The translations under genes and the position numbers were made by a program. From Metridium senile (taxonomy: Eukaryota; Cnidaria; Anthozoa; Actiniaria; Metridiidae), in contig OX459105.1 in NCBI GenBank assembly GCA_949775045.1, forward strand, positions 2,587,368-2,651,367: a DNA stretch of 64,000 nt, written 5' to 3'. The notes beneath the pieces are model-generated. The model was not told the origin of the DNA, did not search any database, and saw nothing but the letters and a program-made list of their open reading frames with translations. Below are positions 28,825 through 40,500 of this stretch, one piece after another; position 1 is the first letter of the stretch; every line of letters starts with the position of its first letter.

Positions 28825-29396
28825 TTATTTAGTTTCTCACTGTTCTGCTCCAGTGATATCCACAAGTTTGTACACAAAAGTACAATAATTAGACAATACA
28901 TATTTAGTTTTGTTCTCACTGTTCTGTTCCAGTGATATCCACAAGTTTGTACAAAATAGTACAATTAGACAATACATATTTAGTTTTGTTCTCACTAGCT
29001 GTTCTGCTCCAGTGATGCAAGTTTGTACAAGATAGTGCAATTAGACAATACATATTTAGTTTTGTTCTCACTAGCTGGGTAAGGGTGGCATGGTTGGCCG
29101 AGTGGTGAGGGCACCGGCCTTTCACCGCTGTGATCTGGGTTCGATTCCCAGGTCGGGCACCGGATCATATGTGAATTGAGTTTGTTTGATGTGTTGTTCT
29201 CTACCATGCCATGAGGGTTTTTCTCTGGGTTATCCGGTTTTCCTCCCTCAGCAAAAATCAACATGTGAGGAGTGATGTATTAAAATATTTAATGTAGAGG
29301 TAGTGAGTGTGAGTGCCAGCAGAAGAATAACCACTATGTGGATCTGCTGTGGAAAATATTATATTATTATATTATATTATTATTATTATTATATTA

Positions 29397-29449
<53 letters not shown>

Positions 29450-29650
29450 TATAGCTGTTTTGTTCTCACTAGCTGTTCTGCTCCAGTGATATCCACAAGT
29501 TTGTACAAGATAGTACAATTAGACAATACATATTTAGTTTTGTTCTCACTGTTCTGCTGCAGTGATATCCACTAGTTTGTACAAAATAGTGCAATTAGAC
29601 AATACATATTTAGTTTTGTTCTAACTGTTCTGCTGTAGTGATATCCACAA
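28825..29650 (-). repeat. ~80-bp tandem repeat interrupted by a SINE
   Basis: Units of about 78-90 bp contain TTTAGTTTTGTTCTCACTGT and GATATCCACAAGTTTGTACA. Three units precede and two or three follow the SINE at 29084-29455. The SINE therefore inserted into an existing array. Confidence 0.85.
29084..29455 (+). mobile_element. tRNA-derived SINE
   Basis: The head (29084-29161) is tRNA-like. It has an A box TGGCCGAGTGGTGAGGGC, a loop CTTTCAC that would put TTC (Glu) in the anticodon place, and a perfect B box GGTTCGATTCC. A body follows with GGGTTATCCGGTTTTCCTCC and TAATGTAGAGGTAGTGAG, the latter shared with 15846-15965 and 48600-48720. It ends in a (TTA)n tail at about 29360-29455. Internal A and B boxes would allow RNA polymerase III transcription. 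It is too altered in its acceptor stem to be a working tRNA. Confidence 0.88.
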
Positions 29651-30654
29651 GTAGGCCACCCTAAACATTGAGTAGAGGGGGAGAGGAGGGCTAAAAAAAT
29701 ATAAAGGGTAACGTTTTACAAAGTAACAGAAGCTGTTTTTCATTGTTGGTTGTTGCAGACAGCATTGCACAAAAGTACTCAAGCATGTTGAGGCCTGGGT
29801 CAAACGCCTAATTAGCTAAAATCACGATTTCTAATATTTCAACCGTTGCTTTAGAAATATTGTCAAGTAACTTGGAGAAATGTTTGGTTTTAATGAGTTT
29901 TTGCTTGTTGAATGGCATTTGGGTGGTCACATGACCATACATGTGGTTTATGATTCTTCAGATATTCAATGCAAAATGGGGTAAATAAAAAAACAAAATA
30001 AAATGATTAAAAATGTGTCAATACAGGACTTTTGTAAATAGCTTTCGACCTAGGCTTGGAATGGTTGTCCATCATTGATTATTTAAGAGAATATTGGCAA
30101 AACAGGTCACATGACCAATGGCATGTTTTACAAATTTCCATATAACTTCTCATTGTTCAGATGAAGTCATGCATTCCAGGCAGTTTCAAGTCTGTCTTGG
30201 TGTCCTTAACATTTTAACATCAAAAACAATCTTCCCAAAATACATTTTATCCACCACATTTTCGATTTTTCATTGTTTGAGGTCACGTGACCACCAAAAT
30301 CAGACCATTCATAAACAAAAAAGTTAAGAATCCCAATTCCTTCTATGGGTCCAAACTATTCTTCTGAACATTTTTTATTTTATTTATTTAGAGGATTTCA
30401 CCGAGAGCAAATACAAACTGTGTACAAACATTGAATACAAAATAGGAAAAAAAACTACAATGGAACACGCTAACGGACTCGTGGTCCCAATGAGGCGTGG
30501 CCCTATTAATATTTGTAGAGATATAATTTACAATTTTAAGAATTTTTCGGTCCATTCAAATACCCAGTTTTCACAACAGAACTTATCATCTTGAAACACC
30601 TTTGTGTATCACCCTTCCAGCAATTTGTGTCACAATAGTATTGCGAGACTAGTT
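29651..30654. other. gene-free stretch; part LINE-3'-UTR-like
   Basis: Nothing coding. 30370-30620 begins TTATTTTATTTATTTAGAGG and carries a sequence style typical of LINE 3' untranslated ends on the minus strand. Several GTCACATGACC palindromes recur in this stretch. Confidence 0.35.
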
Positions 30655-30729
30655 GCTAGTTGCAGCTAGATGTCACATGATCCCACCCTCAGCTGTGTCA
30701 AAATTATGTTCAGAAATGGAAAGAGCATG

Positions 30730-31024
30730 TCATCCTCGGGAACCCAGGGGTATTCTTCTGTCGCTCGTTTCTCGCTTTCACAACATATACCCCTGGGAAC
30801 GTAGTCTGTTGGAGCTTGTTCCGGAAGTCAAAATTCAGCTCTTTCCTGATTGGTCGACCTTATTAGGTCGACCAATGAAAATCAAGATAACCATTCAAAG
30901 AAAGTCGTTAAATAAGTTTGAATTTTGACTTCCGGAGCAAGCTCCAACAGACTACGTTCCCAGGGGTATATGTTGTGGAAGCGAGAAACGAGCGACAAGA
31001 ATACCCCTGGGTTCCCGAGGATGA
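30730..31024. mobile_element. 295-bp fold-back element with GAGCATG duplication
   Basis: TCATCCTCGGGAACCCAGGG faces CCCTGGGTTCCCGAGGATGA, with about 130-bp arms (including CAACAGACTACGTTCCCAGG and GACTTCCGGAGCAAGC). GAGCATG lies on both sides (30723-30729 and 31025-31031). It is inserted in a decayed copy of the 27613-28027 family. Confidence 0.85.
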
Positions 31025-31205
31025 GAGCATGTTGACATTAGCAAAAAGATTTACTTTTGGCACAGCCGATGGATTTAAAGTAGGTGGTGTCACATGGCCT
31101 CTAGCTGCAAAGGGATTAAAAACAGCAGTAGAACAGTGCCTTCAGCGACACTGAATATGTTCTAAAAAAAAAAAGAATTATCAAACACACTTGTCATAAA
31201 GGAAT

Positions 31206-31220
31206 GTGAGTTTATTTATT
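31206..31220 (-). terminator. SREK1: possible poly(A) signal of SREK1
   Basis: On the minus strand AATAAATAAA occurs about 365 bp past the SREK1 stop codon. It is the nearest AATAAA hexamer I saw. Use is inferred. Confidence 0.35.
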
Positions 31221-31274
31221 AAAACACATTGTCATATTAATGGATCCAATACAAAACATGCTGACACCATGTGT

Positions 31275-31515
31275 TACTGTGTGACTCGCCGTACTGTAGT
31301 CTCTTACAAAAACTTTTGATGAATTTTTGACATTATTGTTACATTGTTTTCATCTCAATGGACCGATTACAGACTTCAAAGTTTCTAAAGTCTCCGCCTG
31401 TCGATATAAACTTGTACTTGATTGGTCCATTGAGATAGAAAAATGTCAAAATAATGTCAAAAATTCATCAAATGTTTTTATAAGTGACTATGGTATGGTG
31501 AGTCGCACAGTAATA
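31275..31515. mobile_element. ~240-bp fold-back element
   Basis: TGTGTGACTCGCCGTA at the left faces TATGGTGAGTCGCACAGTA at the right. Inner pairing includes TTGATGAATTTTTGACATTA / TAATGTCAAAAATTCATCAA and TCTCAATGGACC / GGTCCATTGAGA. It lies in the 3' flank of SREK1. Confidence 0.8.
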
Positions 31516-31580
31516 ATGAAGCTGACTTCTTAGCTAATAATAGTATATTTTTGACCAGACATGAAGCAATCTGACAGTAC

Positions 31581-34500
31581 CTAGTTACTGTCAGATTCAT
31601 AGTGCTCAGCACTAACAGGCTTCTTTTTGTAACTCCTTCGTTTCTTCTTCTTTGGTGTTCCATCGTCACCTTCACTTGCTGAGTCATGAGCTTTCTTCTT
31701 ATCCTTCTCAGAACCACTGAGGTCGTCGTTACTGCTGTGACCACCTTTTTTACTTTTCTTCGCCAAGTCTGTATCACTACCTGGAAATAACAACAATTTG
31801 AGTTTAATAATAATAAAGTTTTTATTTAAAGAGGGCGACACGGAATAGTTAAAACACTAATAAACTAGTGGCCCTCTATCTTAAATTATAAAATACATAT
31901 ATTACATATAAAATTTAGAATAAACTTAATTAATAAAAATTACATGTACAAGAATCATAATATAAAAATTAAACAATACAGTAAACACCCGCATAAAAGA
32001 ACAAGTGGTTTTTGGGCTCAGGCTGATGTGTTTCTTATATATTGGGTGGTTAGTGATCAGGCTGAAGAAATCAGGCTGAAGATTTTGTAAGAGGTTCTTA
32101 AAATTGTTTCTGGAAATGAGGTTATTTACTCTAGCAACTCCAATCCTGTCTGCAAAATACTGTGTGTTTGTAATGGTCCAGCACACATACTTAGATCAGC
32201 CCCAGTGTTTTCTAATTTTAGATACCCTATTTGTTTCACATAAGAACATGTTTCATTTGTCAGGCTCATGATGCTCATGATTACATGTATTACAAATGAA
32301 AATAACAATGAAAGCTAATGAAATAATGATTGATTGATAAACTTCATGCTTTAAAGTATGCCTTCAATCAAAAACAATCAAAAACAATAATTTTTAACAC
32401 AATCAAAAATATGCATACATCACAAATGAACATTTAAAAGTGCAACAATAAATATCTATGACATACCTTTCTCGGCATCACTGTCCTCATAGTCACTTCT
32501 CTTCCTTCTTTCCTTACTTTTCTTGTCTTTCTTTTTCTTGTGATGTCTACAAGAAAACACAAATACATTTCTTATAAAATTCATGATTAACTAATGAGAA
32601 TTTTACAATAATAACATCTGTGTCGAGATCTGTAAATCTCATACAGATTTCCACTTAAGGGCGTTCGCGGGCATTGTTTCTGCACATCCTTTCTGTGAGC
32701 GCCGTGGAATGCCTTTTTTCTTAAATTTCACTAGCTCTTCATTTACTATATGGACCATCACTTGACATGAATACTTGTCTTCTAGTGCAAATAACTCACC
32801 TTGAATGCTTGGGTGATTCGGATGGTGATGGACTTTGTTTAGCCCTGGTTCTATCTCCATCCCGATCACGTTCCCTACGATCCCCATCATGAGCCCTATC
32901 ACGATCCCTACGATCTCTGTCACGATCAGGATCTCTACGATCCCTATTGCGGTCTCTGTCTCTTGCTATTTCTCTGCTTCTGTCCCTCTCACGATCTCTC
33001 TCTTTTGATTTCCTAGGCTTCTCGTCTTCCAGGTCATCTACTTCAGCATCTGACTTTGCCTGACCCTCGTCTCTATCAACAGGTTTTTCTTCTGACTTCT
33101 CACGTGAACGATCACAAGCCTTTTCACCTGACCCTGGAGGTGATCTCTCCTTTGATTTGTTGCGTGATTTTTCTGGTGATTTGTCACGTGATTTCTCCTT
33201 GGAGCGATCCATAGCTTTGGATCTGTCCCTAGATCTGTCACGTGGTCTTCCCAGTGACCTCTCTGGGGATCTTTTCCTTTTCTCTGGAGATCTGCTTCGT
33301 CGACGACCGAGACGTGCTTCCCTGAGATTAGATAATAAACATCAACCATCATGATTATCAATATTATTTTCATTACCATCATACATGCTTCTACTGTTAC
33401 AGTTTACAATAGGTCTTAGAAGACAATTGCAAGGTACCATGCTGTCATATTAAAACAGATTGGATCACTTAGAACCTTGCAAGGTTTTTTAAGGCAACAA
33501 TAAAGCAATATATAGCAACTCGGTGCTCACTTTTCAAGATTGCACCCCAATGGTTAACCTTAACAGTACAAATCTGTATTCTTATCATCACTATTACAGT
33601 AAAACCCTGCATATAAGAACCTAAAATTTAAGAACCTGTCAGGCTGAAATTTCCATTTGTTTTTCTGTAAAAAAGAGCCATGTGCAAAAGCATTGACCTG
33701 TATGTAAATACAATAGGAAGAAAGGTGTTGTAATGATGAAGTGAGTGATGCTTATAGAACCTACATAGCCAGATTTCAAGTTAAGCACCATTTATATAAG
33801 AACCTGTTCAGGCTGACTTGGAAAAATCTAGGTTCTTATACACCACTTTCATAAGTACCATAATATGTAGCAGAAAATGATTTTTCAAGTAAACAGATAT
33901 GTTCATATTTTAGCATTGTCATATGAAAGAACCACCTGAAATAGGCATGTTTGGAAGGTTTTGATGCTCTGGCTAAAATACCAAAGAAGTTATGCTTATT
34001 GAAAAATGTAAAGATTTGTATGTAATTTTCTACTACTACCATTTGCAAGCAAGCGTTAACTGTGAACTTTTTTTCGGTTTGTTTACGTTTTGAAACGCGA
34101 CGTTGTCTGGCCGATCGTTATCTTTGTGGGCGTGAAGTCTAAAGTTTGAAAGACAAACAATCAACTTTTGACAGGCCATTACATGTGGTTTTGCCGACAG
34201 CGCGCCTGGGTTTTGATATTAGTAAGCCAAAGTTTCATCCAAGCTATATCTTCGGTAACAAGATGCAAGTCAATAATCAAGGACGTTCGTTTAAGCCAGG
34301 TGTAGCTCTTTCAGACGATATGAGGAATCTGATAATTGACGAACTTTGTGGTCTTGGAGGTGACAGAACTACGCAATACATTCCCATCGGCTCTTACGCC
34401 AAAGTTGCGAAAACTTTGAAAGTTTCAAAAGCCACCGTTAAAAAAATATGGATTCAGTTTTGTGACAATTATTCATCTACAAGAAAGGAATGTGGAGGTG

Positions 34501-37500
34501 ATCGTTGTAGTAAACTTGAGCCTGAAGATTTGGAGCTCATCGAAGTGATGAAAAACTACAAGGGATCGGTTTCATTAAAGGAAATCTATTCAACATTGGA
34601 GGAACTAGGAAATATCGGGGGAAATATTTCTATCTCAGCGATTTCGCGGGCGCTCAAGTCAAGGATGTTATCTGGTAAAGAATACACTCGAAAGAAAATA
34701 ACACAAATAGCTCGTGAACGCTTTGGTTATGATAATTTATTGTACACTCAGCTGTTTTTGGATTATCTAAGCTCAAAGGATCCAAAACGCTTGAAATTTT
34801 TTGATGAAGCTGGGGTTAAATATGGCGATGTTGGAAAGCGTTTATATGGGCATGCACCGAAAGGCGAGCGGTGCGTAGAAATTTCAAAAAAGTGCGAATC
34901 GCCTAATTCAACTGTTAATATGCTTGTGTCTTTGGACGGACCAGAATATTATGAAGTTATTGACGGTGCCACAAACACAATTGAATTCTTGAAGTTTTTT
35001 GAGCAAGCTTCAAATGCTGTTAATCTAGAAACAATGCGTCCCGTCCTACAGGTTGGCGACATTGTAGTGATGGATAATCTTGCGGTTCATCACTACGACG
35101 GCGGCGAAGTTCTTGAGGAATATTTACAAGAAATGGGCATAGAATTGTTATACACGCCTGTTTATTCTCCAGACTTAAATCCTATTGAACTTTGTTTTAA
35201 TAAAATGAAAACAGTTATGAATTATGAGCTTCAAGATATAACTTGTACAAACATACAATTAGCAACAATGTTTGCCATCGAAACAATTACATATGGTGAT
35301 ATGATTGGTTTTTTTAGAAATACTTCTTATCTATTTCCTTGAATAAATTGTACAATAACAACAACAGATGATCTCAACTCAAGTAAAAATAAACTCAACA
35401 AAGTAAATAACACAACTGCATCTCTAGACTTGTAAGACGTTCTAACGGTGATATAGAGTTTCAAAATTGAATATTCTTGTAATGATACGTTCATTTTTAA
35501 ATATAGTATATCAAACGTGAAACAAATGTATTTGAGTTATTTCACAATAAAATGTTAACGGCTTTGAAATCAATAGACTGTTTTTTTACACGTGTCATGA
35601 AGTTGTTCTAATATGTTTACAAGTCAATGCTTTCGCAGAGAGAGCAGAGCACTTGCTGCTTCATTAACTTGGTCTGTTGAATCGTCAGGTACAGAGCTTT
35701 TGTGTTCATTTCTTGGACAAGTAGATGTACAGGTTACTTGACTTTGCGGCAATTGGTTTAGGCGATGACTTTCCACGAAACTAGCTGACAATGCTAATTT
35801 CAGTTGTTCGTTTTCTTCGTCTTGCGTCTTAGGCTTTATTCGATCAATCCAATTCGAAGGTCTCCAATTTTCATCTACTAAACATGTAGGAGATGACTCA
35901 GTTGGGAACTCGATACCACGCCTTTCTAAGACGGGTTTGCAGTGATTTTCTCTCGATGCTTTTGACATTTTGTGTTGAATTAGACCAGAAACATTAGTCC
36001 CATTGTCTGTATCAGTCATAGATAAAGCAGTTTTTAGCGTGTTCAAGACTTCATGCCTGGGTGGAATTTTTCCCTTCAATACAGTTCGACAGTAGTTTCT
36101 TAAGACAAAAACATGTTTTCTGAGGAGACTCCAGTTTTTTGTTCCATGTACATAATAAGATTCTCTATCTGCATCAAGTAGAGAGTTTTCTAGTCTATTT
36201 AAAATCGAGTCTTTTATACTCTCAGCGGACGATTTTTTGTGTTTCAGTTCCTCCAACAGTTTGTCTTTTTCATTTTTCAACTTGTTTATTCTTTGTTTAA
36301 GCTCCCTCAAACTTACTTCGCCTGAATGGAACTTTTCTTCTCCACAGCTATAGACGGACGAACACTTGTCAAAATTACAATTTCTGGCGGTGTGACCCAA
36401 TCGCATGTGGCAGTTGTGACAAAGAGAACCTTGGCCATTTCCTAATCTTGCTGTTTGTAATCTACTAATAATCCACGACTCTTTCGCCAGTAGCTTGTTA
36501 ATTTGTTTATCTTTCTCTCTTATGTTTTCTTCCGTTTTAGTGATATACCTTCTCGATGGGCGTAGATACTTTTTCGTGTGTGGGAACATTCACGATGACG
36601 GGTCTCTTTGAATTACTAGAGCTAGCTGAGTTAAAGTCAAGTCGACGCTTGCGTTCTTTTGAGTCTTCTTTCGGTTGGGATTCTGTCTGTTCTTTCTCTT
36701 TAATTGGTTCCCGTTTTCCAACAGGTGTCAGTTCATCATTTATTCTTACACACATTCTTGAAACATCTCCGTCAGTATTTGGGATAGGACTTAGGCTCAA
36801 TATAGCATCATTCAAATCTAAGTTGTCTTTCATAGTGACGAAGGTGCCTTCATCGTCGCGGTATTGAATTCGTTGTCCTACAGAACTGAAACCGACTGCT
36901 TTCATTATGATCTTTTTAAAGTTATCGAAAGACATATAGGTTAATGTTTCTTTGTCAATAGAGTGCACTTTACATTTTGTATAATTCTCACCGTAGAGAA
37001 TTTTGACCCTAACAGCCTTCGCCATGTTGAATGGTAGTCTAACAGTCACAAACTTGTTTTAGAGCGGGAAAGTTACGCGCGCTGTCGGCAAAACCACATG
37101 TAATGGCCTGTCAAAAGTTGATTGTTTGTCTTTCAAACTTTAGACTTCACGCCCACAAAGATAACGATCGGCCAGACAACGTCGCGTTTCAAAACGTAAA
37201 CAAACCGAAAAAAAGTTCACAGTTAACGCTTGCTTGCAAATGGTAGTAAGGCCTTTGATGCCTCGTTTTGGTGTTTTTCTGATTTTTCAAACTCTTTAAT
37301 TATAGCTTCTTGCAAATTTAATCGTTTTTCTCAAACTTTCACAAGTTATTGTTATGGTGAATGCCTATCATATGATGGCTTTCGTTTTCTTAAAACATCA
37401 ATTTTAAAAATTATGATAATTAATGGCGGCCATTTATGAAAGTCATCTATATGCAGGGTTTTACTGTACCACAAATTGTAAATTATTATTGCTAATAATA

Positions 37501-40500
37501 TTATCTGAATTCAATCATTATTGATAGAACAGCACATAAATCATGGGGAAAAGGAGATATAACTCACCTACTACGAGATCTCCTGGACCTCTCACGAGAT
37601 GGTGACTTTCTTCTCCTATCCCTGTCACGAGATTTTTCCCTGAAGAATAAGAAAATAAATGAAAATTAAAAATGGTGACTATCGTTATGATTCATACTAT
37701 GATAATAATAATAATAATAATAATAAACTTTATTAAACACAGAATACAAAAAGAAAAATCATTGTTATTAAGAGATGCAAACCTAAACTTGACTGTCTCA
37801 TTTATGAGATGCTCTTCATCCGTGACCGTCGACCGACACTTAACAAACAATCAGATTCTGTACGGGCCAAAGTCTTTGTTTGACTCTTTTGTTTATTTCA
37901 ATCCTATTGTATATTGTATACTTAAGCGAATATGTCAAACCTTTATGTAATTAAAGCCTTGAAAATGGAGTCAAGATGACTCCGAAACGTCATATTCTTG
38001 CGTTAGTTTTTATTCTAAATATGTTTTCAAAAATCTCTTTTACTTAAAGACTGATAATGATGATAACAATGATGATAACAATATTGATGACTCTGGAATG
38101 ATTATGATGACAAGAATGTTAATGATGATATCAATAATGATGACTCTGGAATGATTATGATGACAAGACTGATAATGATGATAACAATATTGATGACTCT
38201 GGAATGATTATGATGACAAGACTGATAATGATGATAACAATATTGATGACTCTGGAATGATTATGATGACAAGACTGATAATGATGATATCAATAATGAT
38301 GATAACAATATTGATGACTCTGGAATGATAATGATGATATCAATAATAATGATAACAATATTGATGACTCTGGAATGATAATGATGACAAGAATGTTAAT
38401 GATGATATCAATAATGATGATAACAATATTGATGACTCTGGAATGATTATGATGACAAGACTGATAATGATGATATCAATAATAATGATAACAATATTGA
38501 TGACTCTGGAATGATAATGATGACAAGAATGTTATAGTCAAACAAGCTCACGCGTTGACCCCTAGAGTCGATTAATGATTTGAAGGTTTGATTGTCGATT
38601 TCATTTTTCAGTTGAATTTTGCATCGTCGAAAACGAAGAGTGCAAAATTCAAATCAAATTTAAATTTTGATTGGTTAATGATTAACACAGGAAGACCAAG
38701 AAAGCTTGGCGGCTAGGAATCTTTTCTGTGTTTACGTGCCAGGAAGGCATTTATCGAATCTTATTCGACAATATATCGTTTAACTAAGCAATAGTTGTTT
38801 ATCTAACAAAGATATTTGATTCCGTCAATCGACAATATCTAACTGGGAGTCTAGAAGACACTTGAAGAAGAAAATACAAGGAGTTTACTAACGATAAAAT
38901 TTGTCAAGTGATTGAAATTGAAGCTCAAAAACTCCAGCGTTCATGGTCATGAAATTTGACATAGACTTCTTCTCCAAGGTTTTTACCCACCTTTGTTTTA
39001 TCTGATTTATTTTATCAAATCACAAGTCGAATTTCGACCTGATTCTTTGTTTTAATATTGCAATATTCGGTTAATCCCATTCGCACAGATAAAACGAATA
39101 ATCGACGAATGATTTGATTAATCCACTCTAGGGGTCAACGCGTGAGCTTGTTTGACTGTAATGATGATATCAATAATGATGATAACAATATTGATGACTC
39201 TGGAATGATAATGATGACAAGAATGATAATGATGATATCAATAATAATGATAACAATAATAATACCACTATTGATTACCTAGAACGTGATTTTCTATAAC
39301 GATTTCTTGACCAAGATGGTGACCTCGACTTCATTTTGCGAGAGCCTGACATTGACCTTCTCCTGCGTGAACCTGACCTTGATCTTGATCTTCTTGATCG
39401 TGATCTGCTTCTCTCTGAAAAATTTAGTAACTTTAGCCTATGAAAGGATATATTTACATGCAAATTCATATCACACAACTTGGTGTAATGTAATGTAATG
39501 TAATGTAATGTAATGTAATGTAATGTAATGTAATGTAATGTAATGTAATGTAATGTAATGTAATGTAATGTTATGCAATGGAATGTAATGTAATGTATTG
39601 TAATGTACTTTAATGTAATGTAATGTAATGTAATGTAATGTAATGTAATGTACTTTAATGTAATGTAATGTAATGTAATGTAATGTAATGTAATGTAATG
39701 TAATGCTATGTAATGTAATGTAATGCTATGTAATGTAATGTAATGTAATGTAATGTGATGTAATGTAATGTAATGTAATGTAATGTAATGTAATGTAATG
39801 TAATGTAATGTAATGTAATGTGGTGCTTATACACCTATTTCAATAATTATTGTCACAATCAAAGCTACAATCTACACTCTAAAGCCTGCAAAGGATGTTG
39901 GTATTTCTTCTCTTGTTATCAATTTATTCATAGCATATTTTGGTTGTACTAGTTTGTGTTAAATAACCATAACAAGTTGTTGCAGTGGTAGATAATTATA
40001 CAAATATTTCTTGAAAATACGTCTAATAAATCTCAAATTATGTTGATATTACCGACATCCTTTGCAAGTTTCAGAGTGTGGACTGTAGCTTTGATTGCGA
40101 CAACGATTATTGAATAAGGTATATAGCAAATTTTCACATAGGGTGGTGCAAATAACTTGTTGTCACTAAGTTGCTCAATACAGCCTAGAAGGACATGTAT
40201 GCTCTTCGTGACAATGTATGTGGTAGCTTCAAGTTTAATTTTAACCTTTTACTCCGACAAGGGGCTAAAGCTCGAAACGTCAGTAAAGTTAAGTCAACAT
40301 TTTTTGCAGTGTTACAAATTTCATTCTATTACCTATCGTGTATATCAAACACCGACGCAGCCTATACTAGTTTACTCGCTAGTTTCTATTTCTATTTTGT
40401 ACGGTGTTACAAATTTCATTCTATTACCTATCGTTTATATCAAACACTGACACAGCCTATACTAGTTTACTTGCCAGTTTCCATTTAACTGATTATAACT

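Larger units (their letters stand above)
34036..37246. mobile_element. two-to-three-gene DD37E Tc1/mariner-type transposon
   Basis: A complete 3211-bp element. The 170-bp terminal inverted repeats (34036-34205 and 37077-37246) look identical base for base, and both ends are flanked by TA. The left gene is a transposase read rightward. The right genes (PB1 and zinc-cluster proteins) are read leftward and converge on it. Each outermost gene starts within about 60 bp of the inner edge of a TIR, so each TIR probably serves as a promoter. Identical TIRs and intact frames suggest a recent insertion. It lies in SREK1 intron 9, with the PB1/zinc genes in the same direction as SREK1. Confidence 0.93.

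Noticed and set aside
29084..29161. Functional tRNA-Glu gene
   Set aside because: A and B boxes are good, but the acceptor stem does not pair and the sequence continues into a SINE body with a (TTA)n tail.
30653..31154. Plus-strand frames MLVAARCHMIPPSAVSKLCS... and MLTLAKRFTFGTADGFKVGG...
   Set aside because: They look protein-like, but their sequence is a decayed arm of the 27613-28027 fold-back plus an inserted 295-bp fold-back. Overlap with repeats explains them.
34146..34262. N-terminal extension of the transposase into the TIR
   Set aside because: The frame is open, but no ATG occurs before 34263 and the extension would be encoded by the terminal inverted repeat itself.
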